DNA from: an uncultured Lachnospiraceae bacterium
GTDB lineage: Bacteria; Bacillota; Clostridia; Lachnospirales; Lachnospiraceae
NCBI GenBank assembly: GCA_947566705.1
Contig: CANOLA010000020.1
Coordinates: forward strand, 1-41,545
Reading direction: 5' to 3'
Length of the DNA: 41,545 nt
Every line of letters starts with the position of its first letter. Positions within the stretch are counted from its first letter, which is position 1. The position numbers and the translations under genes were made by a program. Shown here one piece after another: positions 1-7,500 of the stretch. The notes under the pieces were generated by a model that was given only the letters and a program-made list of their open reading frames with translations, ran no database searches and was not told the DNA's origin.

Positions 1-78
1 AACAGAACCAAATAATTCCATTTTTTCTTTAACCGTCTCTTTAATTGCCTCAAATCCAAACGCAGGAGGCCAGAAGAA

Positions 79-1344
79 ATGTCTGATTTTCAGGAACTGA
101 TTAAAAGCTTTCCCAAAACAAGGGACTATGTCCGGGATTTTTTTGTCTATGGATTTAAAAACAGAAATGAATTTAAAGGCAAAAGCCCCAGGACTTATGA
201 CAACGAAAGACGCCGTCTGGAAAGCTGGCTTGCCCCCTTTGTAAGGAAGGACCATGCCGCAAACGGCGCCAATATTTCCCTTGCCATAGACAGTAACCTC
301 CTTGATACCAACCCGCTGTTTCAGGTATGGAAGACCAAAAGCTTTACAGATAATGACATTGTCCTTCATTTTCTGATTTTTGACCTGCTGTCCGACGGCA
401 GGGCAGCGTCTGTGGAAGAAATTACAGACAGGCTTCTGTCTGAATACGAAGCATTTTTTGATGTGCAGACTGTGCGCCGGAAATGTAATGCCTATCATAA
501 AGAAGGGCTGTTAAATAAAGAAAAGAATGGAAAGACTGTTGTCTTTTCCCTGGACAGTTCCCCTGTTCTGTGGTTGAAATCAAATAAAAACATACTGGAT
601 GCACTTTCCTTCTACCAGATGGCAGGCAGCTTTGGAATGACTGCCAACTATCTTCTGGAACATCTGGATTCCGAAAACCGGACGTTCCGTGTAAAACACA
701 GCTTTTTTGTACATACACTGGAGGATGAGGTACTTTTTGCCATTTTAAATGCCATGAACGAAAAAATGTCCGTAATGCTTGAAACCAGAAGCTCTAAAAA
801 CGGGATGGAAAATACCGCATTCTGCGTTCCTTTACAGATTTTTACCAGTACAAGAAGCGGCCGCCGTTTTTTGTGCGGATATATTAATAAAAGCAGACGT
901 TTCAGCTGTTACCGTCTTGATACGGTAAAACGTGTCACTCCAATGGAAAAGGCCGGGGATTATGACGAACTTTTGAATAAACTTAACGCTAACCGCGGGA
1001 AGCTCTGGGGCGTTTCTTTTCAAAGCAGAAGCAGAAACCATCTTGACAGACTGACATTGACACTAAAGGTAATGGAGCCTTCTGAAAATTATATTGTTGA
1101 CCGCCTTAAGAGGGAAGGAAGAGGTGGTACTGTCACAAAAATAGACGAAAATATTTACCAGTACGAAACCGAAGTTTTCGACTGTAACGAAATGCTTCCC
1201 TGGATCCGCACTTTCACCGGCAGGATTTTGTCCCTGAAATGTACGGATGAATCAGTGGAAAAACGGTTTTACCAGGACCTGCAGACAATGTACTGGATGT
1301 ACCAGATAGAGGATTCCGGCAATGAAGATAAAGATGAAATGTAA
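79..1344 (+). CDS. WYL-domain transcriptional regulator (first of tandem pair)
   Basis: 421-residue soluble protein, probably a ligand-responsive transcriptional regulator of the WYL family. The N-terminal part (about 1-170) is helical and contains a winged-helix-like stretch; about 200-300 is a beta-rich region fitting the WYL fold, including FLCGYINKSRRFSCYRLDTV, followed by a C-terminal WCX-like region. WYL proteins usually bind DNA through a winged helix and sense nucleotides or nucleic acid. The start is supported by AGGAGG at 64-69, nine bases before ATG. A second WYL gene follows 29 bases downstream, so the two are probably co-transcribed and may form a heteromer. The target is not visible; there is no obvious operon partner other than the second WYL gene. 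The family call is from overall pattern and pairing, not from one diagnostic motif. Confidence 0.75.
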   Translation: MSDFQELIKSFPKTRDYVRDFFVYGFKNRNEFKGKSPRTYDNERRRLESWLAPFVRKDHAANGANISLAIDSNLLDTNPLFQVWKTKSFTDNDIVLHFLIFDLLSDGRAASVEEITDRLLSEYEAFFDVQTVRRKCNAYHKEGLLNKEKNGKTVVFSLDSSPVLWLKSNKNILDALSFYQMAGSFGMTANYLLEHLDSENRTFRVKHSFFVHTLEDEVLFAILNAMNEKMSVMLETRSSKNGMENTAFCVPLQIFTSTRSGRRFLCGYINKSRRFSCYRLDTVKRVTPMEKAGDYDELLNKLNANRGKLWGVSFQSRSRNHLDRLTLTLKVMEPSENYIVDRLKREGRGGTVTKIDENIYQYETEVFDCNEMLPWIRTFTGRILSLKCTDESVEKRFYQDLQTMYWMYQIEDSGNEDKDEM

Positions 1345-1373
1345 CTGCGGAAAATTAGAAACGGAGAAAATCT

Positions 1374-2354
1374 ATGGAATTATTTTCAGAAATATACAGT
1401 TGTTATTATAAGGTACTGAGGCATCTTTTGTGCAGCCAGGATGCTTTAAGCATGCAGGATATCCACAGCAGAATTTGTAATGAAGGATTTGGGGAAAGTC
1501 TGCTTTCCATTATTCCAAAGCTTGAAAGCGGTGCGTGGAATCTGTTTGAAAAGAAGGGGAATCTCTATCTCTCCAGAATCTCTCCCAATTTTACCGTACC
1601 TCTTTCCAGCCTTGAAAAATCTTATCTGAAAGCCCTGCTGTCCGACCCACGTATCGGATTATTTCTTGAGAAGGAGCAGCTTGAATCCTTAAACCGTATG
1701 CTCACCATGGTTCCCCCTCTCTGGAAACAGGAACAGTTTTATTACTATGACCAGTTTAAAGACGGCGATCCTTATTATGATGAAAACTACCAAAAAATTT
1801 TCCGGCTCCTGCTAAAAGCCCAGAAAAACCAGCAATTCGTGGATATAGATTACACTTCCCCAAAAGGAAACCGTGTGCACCACTACTATGTCCCGGCACG
1901 CCTGGAGTATTCTGTAAAAAACGATAAATTCCGGCTTCTGGCTTTCAGGCAGACGGGACACCGCAATATGGAGCTCCAGATTTTAAATATTGACCGTATC
2001 ACAGATATTTCGCTTTCTGAAAAAAAGCTTGATTCGCCCGTGGACTTAAATAAACTGATACAGTATTCTTATTACAAAGAGCCCTTAAAGCTTCATATTG
2101 CAAACAGACGCAACGCACTGGAGCGGGCCATGCTTCATTTTGCCAATTATGAAAAAAATACAACAAAAATAGATGAGAACACCTATGAATGTCTCATCTA
2201 CTATAACCAGGGTATGGAAACGGAACTGCTTATTGAGGTTATGTCTTTTGGCCCGATGATTACGGTGGTTGGAAATGACAAGTTTCTTAACAGCCTGAAA
2301 AAAAGACTGGAAAACCAGATGAATTTACATGCCCCGGAATCTTACGTTAATTAA
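1374..2354 (+). CDS. WYL-domain transcriptional regulator (second of tandem pair)
   Basis: 326-residue protein with an N-terminal helical region (about 1-120) and a central WYL-like beta barrel (about 150-230). The core reads FVDIDYTSPKGNRVHHYYVP, then KFRLLAFRQTGHRNMELQIL, the usual pattern of a WYL domain. The C-terminal WCX-like part begins near residue 235. GGAG lies about seven bases upstream of ATG. It follows the first WYL gene by 29 bases and shares its orientation. Its last 30 bases overlap tail to tail with the small membrane-protein gene on the other strand. Tandem WYL regulators often act together in Firmicutes; the regulated locus here is unknown, and the rnhA/AAA locus or genes left of the window are only guesses. 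Confidence 0.78.
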   Translation: MELFSEIYSCYYKVLRHLLCSQDALSMQDIHSRICNEGFGESLLSIIPKLESGAWNLFEKKGNLYLSRISPNFTVPLSSLEKSYLKALLSDPRIGLFLEKEQLESLNRMLTMVPPLWKQEQFYYYDQFKDGDPYYDENYQKIFRLLLKAQKNQQFVDIDYTSPKGNRVHHYYVPARLEYSVKNDKFRLLAFRQTGHRNMELQILNIDRITDISLSEKKLDSPVDLNKLIQYSYYKEPLKLHIANRRNALERAMLHFANYEKNTTKIDENTYECLIYYNQGMETELLIEVMSFGPMITVVGNDKFLNSLKKRLENQMNLHAPESYVN

Positions 2355-2592
2355 AATACTTACAAAGCTTTTTATCACCCAGACAGCGAAGATGGTCAGG
2401 GCAAGCAGTCCTACGATATTTGCAAGACCGGATTTCATATCCATATTTTTTTAGCCGCCGGAGATAAAACACAGCATCCAGATATTTCATCCACAGTCCA
2501 ATCGTCAGGATACTACTAACAACCGAACTGATTAAATATAATTTCTTATCCCTGCTGTCATATTTAATTATGTACATTCCGGTAATCCTCAT
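2325..2592 (-). pseudogene. Small two-helix membrane protein, frame broken in an A7 run
   Basis: The minus-strand frame starting at 2592 has a good ribosome site (GGAGGG, seven bases before ATG). It encodes a basic N-terminus and a first hydrophobic helix (LYLISSVVSSILTIGLWMKY), then loses coding character after RRLKK. A one-base shift at the seven-A run (T7 on plus at 2446-2452) enters a frame that starts MDMKSGL and holds a second hydrophobic helix (ANIVGLLALTIFAVWVIKSF), ending at 2325. Joined, this gives an 88-residue two-helix protein; 268 bases is one more than a multiple of three, as expected for a single extra base. Possible causes are a sequencing error, a real frameshift mutation, or slippage on A AAA AAA. 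The family is not recognised. The product would sit in the cytoplasmic membrane. Confidence 0.6.
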
Positions 2593-2694
2593 GGCAGTAC
2601 CCTCCGTTTATCTTTTACGTATACAATTACTGGTACTGACAGCATAGCACATTCTGTCAGGAAAGTCTATTTCCTTGAAATATACAAAATATTC

Positions 2695-2742
2695 GGGCGA
2701 TATTATAATAATATTATTTATAATAATATCATAATATCGCCC
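2695..2742. repeat. Long AT-rich inverted repeat with GC clamp
   Basis: The arms GGGCGATATTAT (2695-2706) and ATAATATCGCCC (2731-2742) are perfect 12-base complements. The AT-only centre can extend the stem imperfectly. It lies in the 320-base gap between the end of the secreted-protein gene and the start of the small membrane gene, about 100 bases upstream of the latter. The rest of the gap is AT-rich, with a terminator at 2870-2901 and no convincing gene. It could be a hairpin terminator, an operator, or a short palindromic mobile repeat. Confidence 0.7.
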
Positions 2743-2869
2743 TACATATTTTATATATTTTTAAAATTTAAGAAAATGCGGTTTTCTTATTTATTTTTTA
2801 TAATCTTTATCTGTTTGTTATGGATACGGGGTTTTGTAAACTGTTTTAAAAAAGAAACGCCCGTACAAT

Positions 2870-2901
2870 AAAAGGCAGGATGTCTTTACACCCTGCCTTT
2901 T
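2870..2901 (-). terminator. Rho-independent terminator of the rnhA/secreted-protein operon
   Basis: The inverted repeat AAAAGGCAGG (2870-2879) / CCTGCCTTTT (2892-2901) has a 12-base loop. On the minus strand the stem runs into CCTTTTATT just after the stop codon at 2912, which fits an intrinsic terminator. Confidence 0.8.
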
Positions 2902-2911
2902 CATTCTGCTG

Positions 2912-3910
2912 TTACTCTGCGTCCTTTACCCCAAGCTGTGACTCATGCTTGAACTTGTCATATACAAGCTTTCCGGTTCTTTTTCTTGTAAAAATGACCT
3001 TGTAAGTCAGTTTGCGGTGCGTGTATTTGCCCCTGATGGTGAATGACCAGCCGTTCTTTATGGTTTTGTCATCTATACACATACCGCTTACAGCATTACT
3101 TTTTCCAAGCGGTGCGTACATGCTTCCCCACTTGCCCTTGCCAAGGTAATACTCAATCGGCTCCTCAATTCCGGCGGCTGAGATTTGCGTGTAGTTATTC
3201 TTACACTGCTCCTCCGTACCGACCCACAGGGATACCAGATAGGTGTTCTTTTTTCCCTTGTAACCCTTCGGCAGCTCAAAGCGCGTGTATTTCTTGTAGA
3301 CTGCCTTTGACGGAAGCCTGAGCGTGATGTCAACGTCCGTGATAACAGGGTCCTTATAGTCCCGTTCGCCCGCTGAATTAATGTCAAACTCGCCATTGCA
3401 GTCATCATACTCCACGAAGTCCTTCACGTCCTTCCTTTTTCCCTTTCTGTCCGTATAGGACATTTCCAGAAACAGTTCCTTAAGCTGCACATTCGTGAGT
3501 TCAAAAATCTTCAGAACCCTGCATCTGTCAACATGGATGGTCACGGTCTTTCCTGCCACAAGCTGCTTCACCTCGTCTGCATTCATCCCGTATGCATACA
3601 TGTCTTTTGTTGTGTTATTGAAGCTGTCATAGCAGTTAAACAGGCCGTATTTTCCACACCAGCAATTTTCGCCCGGGTAATCTCCGTCCGGATAATCTTC
3701 GCATGGGCAGCATTCAGCTTTATAGACATTTATGATTTCTTCCTTGTGACCGTCTGTCTTCCTGCCGTCAACCGTGTAAAAATCATGTTTGTACTGGTAC
3801 TTTTTCTTTGCCTCTGCATCCGTTACCGGAATAATGGTTACTACCATTGCAAGCACGAGAAACGCGCTTATGAGTCTTTTTGTTACTGTGTTACAAAAAT
3901 TTCTTTTCAT
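2912..3910 (-). CDS. Secreted Cys-rich protein of unknown function
   Basis: 332 residues with a clear Sec signal peptide: basic MKRNF, hydrophobic core LISAFLVLAMVVTIIPV, and likely cleavage after AEA (residue 34). The mature protein begins KKKYQYKHDF and has a compact Cys cluster at residues 67, 68, 70, 83, 85 and 93, which could form disulfides or bind metal. The rest looks beta-rich, with several Lys/Tyr/Thr-rich strands and further single Cys residues. No LPXTG anchor, membrane anchor or repeat is visible. It starts 23 bases after the RNase HI stop, on the same strand, so the two probably share the promoter at 4448-4478. I do not recognise a family. Coupling of an exported protein with RNase HI is odd and may be only transcriptional convenience. 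Confidence 0.8.
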   Translation of the reverse strand: MKRNFCNTVTKRLISAFLVLAMVVTIIPVTDAEAKKKYQYKHDFYTVDGRKTDGHKEEIINVYKAECCPCEDYPDGDYPGENCWCGKYGLFNCYDSFNNTTKDMYAYGMNADEVKQLVAGKTVTIHVDRCRVLKIFELTNVQLKELFLEMSYTDRKGKRKDVKDFVEYDDCNGEFDINSAGERDYKDPVITDVDITLRLPSKAVYKKYTRFELPKGYKGKKNTYLVSLWVGTEEQCKNNYTQISAAGIEEPIEYYLGKGKWGSMYAPLGKSNAVSGMCIDDKTIKNGWSFTIRGKYTHRKLTYKVIFTRKRTGKLVYDKFKHESQLGVKDAE

Positions 3911-3933
3911 TGTTTTATACCTTCCTTTTCGGA

Positions 3934-4389
3934 TTATTTCAACTTGTCCGCCATTTCCGTGGCAAGCTTATCCACTTCAGCATTATCCGGATTGTCTTCA
4001 ATATGGCCTTTTTCCCACTCAAAGGTGATGTCTGAAAACTTCTCCTTCTCCGCCATAAGCTGTTCCCAGAGGTCTTCATTTGAGCTGCGCTTATATTCCC
4101 CAGTCAGCCCCTTTATCACAATCTCACTGTCGGAATGCAGCCGCACCGGAACCGATTTCTCGCTAATCATCCGCATCGCCGCCAGTATGGCTGTCATCTC
4201 CATGCGGTTATTAGTTGTTCCTTTCTCATTGCCTCCGGCCATTACAGTGCGGAGTACTTCTTCTCCGCTTTTCTCGATGATTTTATATGCCCAGCCTCCA
4301 CGGCTGAGGCTTTTGTCATTTTCATCTTTTTTCCCATTATCGCGGGAAGCTCCGTCCGTGTGTACCTCAATAGCTGTAATTTTTTTCAT
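3934..4389 (-). CDS. rnhA: Ribonuclease HI
   Basis: 151 residues, the usual size of a bare RNase HI catalytic domain; it cleaves the RNA strand of RNA:DNA hybrids. The four acidic active-site positions are visible: Asp in HTDGASRDN near residue 12, Glu in NNRMEM, Asp in HSDSEIV, and Asp in NAEVDKLA near the C-terminus. WEKGH matches the region carrying the flexible catalytic His. There is no N-terminal hybrid-binding domain; strikingly, such a domain is fused to the neighbouring divergent AAA protein. AAGGAGA lies about ten bases before the start. It is the first gene of a two-gene unit with the secreted protein. The promoter (4448-4478) has a G9 run in its spacer, so expression might vary with run length. 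Confidence 0.93.
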   Translation of the reverse strand: MKKITAIEVHTDGASRDNGKKDENDKSLSRGGWAYKIIEKSGEEVLRTVMAGGNEKGTTNNRMEMTAILAAMRMISEKSVPVRLHSDSEIVIKGLTGEYKRSSNEDLWEQLMAEKEKFSDITFEWEKGHIEDNPDNAEVDKLATEMADKLK

Positions 4390-4447
4390 TTCGTTTGTTC
4401 TCCTTTCTTTAGTCCTGTAATTAATTTATTTCCATATTTTACTATTT

Positions 4448-4478
4448 ATTTTACCCCCCCCCGATCCAAAAAAGTCAA
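4448..4478 (-). promoter_or_regulatory. rnhA promoter with G9 run in its spacer
   Basis: On the minus strand, -35 TTGACT (4478-4473) and -10 TAAAAT (4453-4448) are separated by 19 bases. Nine of those form an uninterrupted G run (C9 on plus, 4454-4462). Loss of two G would give the optimal 17-base spacing. Promoter boxes inferred by eye. Confidence 0.6.
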
Positions 4479-4513
4479 TCTTTTTCGACAATTTTTTTTT
4501 ATAATTTTTCCCC

Positions 4514-4543
4514 TTGACACAGTAACATTTCATGTGTTAGTTT
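4514..4543 (+). promoter_or_regulatory. Promoter for the AAA/M41/hybrid-binding gene
   Basis: TTGACA at 4514-4519 is a perfect -35. An 18-base spacer leads to TAGTTT (4538-4543) with an extended TG (4535-4536). The start codon is 49 bases downstream. The element is divergent from the rnhA promoter, with about 35 bases between the two -35 boxes, leaving room for a shared regulator. Confidence 0.55.
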
Positions 4544-4591
4544 TAATCAAAAATACTGCCTGGCAGATAACAGAAGAGGAGGGAATATTTG

Positions 4592-7500
4592 ATGAATGAA
4601 AAACACGAAACAATACCAGAATGGTACGAGGATACATGGGATGATGACGATACGCCGGAGGAACATCCGTCCTTAGAACAGGTTTCACAGCAGATTACAG
4701 AACTCCAAAACCAGCTGGCAGCAGAAATCCTTGGACAGGACTCTGCTATCCGGCGATTTGTACACGGTTATGCACAGATACATATGTCAGCGTCAAAGAA
4801 CCAGAACAGGCCTGCCGCTTTTTTCCTGCTTGCCGGACCTCCCGGAGTAGGCAAGACATTCCTTGCGGTAACGGCTGCCCAAAAATTAAATTATCCTTTT
4901 AAAAGATTTGATATGTCCGAATACTCCGGTCATAACGCACTGGAGGGGCTGATTGGATTTGAGAAAACATGGAGGGATTCCGTTCCCGGTGTGCTGACAT
5001 CTTTTGTAGATAAAAACCCACGTTCCATTATTCTTTTTGACGAGATTGAAAAGGCCTATCCTACGGTTCTGCGTGCATTCCTCCAGGTATTGGACGGTGC
5101 CCGCCTGAAGGACAAATATACAGAAAAAACCGTCAGCTTTACGGATACCATCCTGATCTTTACTACCAACTGCGGACGTGACCTGTATGAAAATAATGAG
5201 GATACAAACCTGTCCCATATCACGGAAAGCGAAATTCTGCAGTCGTTAAAAAATGACAATGATTTTCCGGATGAGCTCTGCTCCCGTTTTGCTTCCGGAA
5301 ATATTATTATGTTCAACTATCTTTCCTCGCATAATCTCTGTGAAATTGTCAGGAAAAAGATGAATGCGGCTGTAAGCGAAATACAGAAACAGTTTGGCAT
5401 CTGTACCAGCTTTGATGAAATGCTTCCGGAACTGTTTCTTTTTCATAACGGGGGAGGAAGTGACGCACGTACTGTCTCCAGCCAGAGCTCCGTATTTATA
5501 CAAAACCACCTGCTTGCCCTTGCAGACCAGTTTGCCGGACAAAAGGATATTCCCCCAATCCAGCAGGCTTATTTTGAAATAGATCTGCCGGAAGATAATA
5601 AGGATGTTTACCAGCTGCTCCATAGTGTATCTGCTGACACCGTACTTGTTGCTTCTGGTTCTAAATATTTTGATTTTGAGCATATTGTTTCTCCTCCGGA
5701 CAATAAACCACAGATTGTTTTTTCTAATATGGCTGAGGAACTTCCAGAGCTTCTGCATAACAACAAATTTTCCTGCGCACTGGTGGATTTATCCTGCCTG
5801 CCGGACCAGACGGATTATCTGGACACTCTGCATAAGAAAGCTCCAAGGCTTCCGGTTTATGTGATTGATACTGACAGCAGCCGCACAGAAAACAGAAATG
5901 TCTTATCTAATGACAGCATAAAGGGATTTTTCCAGCCAGGCAAAAGCTCTTTGAATTGTATGAAGCGTCTTCACAAGCTGACAGAGCAGCTGGCTGTCCA
6001 AAAAAATCTGGATAATATAAAACGGGCAAAGCAGCAGGTGGATTTTAAAACCCAGTATCAGCAGCGCAGCGGCACATATGTTATCCGGTTTTATGATTTT
6101 TCCATCAGAAAAATGAATGCAGATGATGCCGCCCTCCGGAAGATGGTCAAAGAACTCGGCGTTTCAGATTTTGAACGCCCGACCCTCCGTTTCTCTGATA
6201 TCATCGGAGCGGAAAATGTAAAAGAAGAAATGGAATTTTTTATTAATTATGTCAACCATACAGATACGTTCCTGCTGGAAGGTGCAGAAACTCCCCGCGG
6301 CCTCCTGCTGTACGGAGTTCCGGGCACAGGCAAAACAAGTCTGGCAAAAGCACTTGCCGGAGAATGCGGCATCCCGTTTTTTAATACCACCGGTGCAGAT
6401 ATCCTGAATGCCCGCAACCCGGTGGAGCAGATTAAAGGTCTGTTTAAGATTGCCCGCAACGAAGCGCCTTCTATTATATTTATTGACGAGGTGGACGTTA
6501 TCGCGGGAAACCGTATGCGCGGCAGCCAGCAGAACCAGCTCATCGTCAATACCCTTCTGACGGAAATGGAGGGATTTCATGACCATGACCCGTACCGCCC
6601 TGTTTTCGTCATTGCAGCTACCAATTTTTTCCCGGATGAACAGTCCCCGGAAAAATCCAGCCTGGACCCTGCACTGCTCCGGCGTTTTGACAAGTGCATA
6701 GAGCTCCGGCCTCCCCGTGATGATGAACGGAAAAATTTTCTCCGTTTACAGCTGAAAAAGAAAGGCTGGGACAAACAAATTGCAGATCCAGACATTCAAG
6801 TCGTCGTAAAACACACCAGAGGAAAAAGCCTTGCCGTCATTACAAAAATTATCCAGAGTATGGCAAAAGAGCTCTGCAATTCCACACACCGGAAAACAGA
6901 CAGCCTGGGGCATCTGCTTACTGAGGCCTGCCTGTCACAGGTTTACGGGCCGGAATACAAATTGTCAGATAAAACGCTGTACAGAGTGGCGGTGCATGAG
7001 GCCGGTCATGCCTATGTCGGATGGAAGCTGAACTTTAAACTGGATTATATGATGATTCTGCCAAGGGGAAATCAGCTGGGTGTAACTTCCTATGACTCCC
7101 GTCCTTTATACAAACAGGAATATCTGGACAGGATTTGTTCTTCCCTTGGCGGACGGGCAGCAGAAATGGTATATTTTCAGGAAAAAGGGATAGGTAATGG
7201 CATCCGCTCAGATATATTATCCGCTACCAGGATGGCTGTTGACATGGTCTGCCGCCTTGCAATGGGAAGCCATGGAATCATGTATATTCCGACGGACAGC
7301 CAGCCTCTGCCGCCGGAAGTCCGGGAGGAGGTGAACCAGATACTGGAGGAACAACTGGAACGCGCGCAGCAAATCATCATTGATGGAAAAAACGCCATGG
7401 ACAGACTTGCTTCAGAACTTGTAAAACAGGTCTGGCTGGACGGGAACGAGATTACCTCCTTACTGGAAAATGCAGAGCAGGCTGAAGAAACAGCTGTGAC

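Noticed and set aside
3533-4420. 295-codon plus-strand open frame antisense to the secreted protein and rnhA
   Set aside because: It is Cys/Phe/Ser-rich without domain logic, has no ribosome site, and overlaps two well-supported genes on the other strand.
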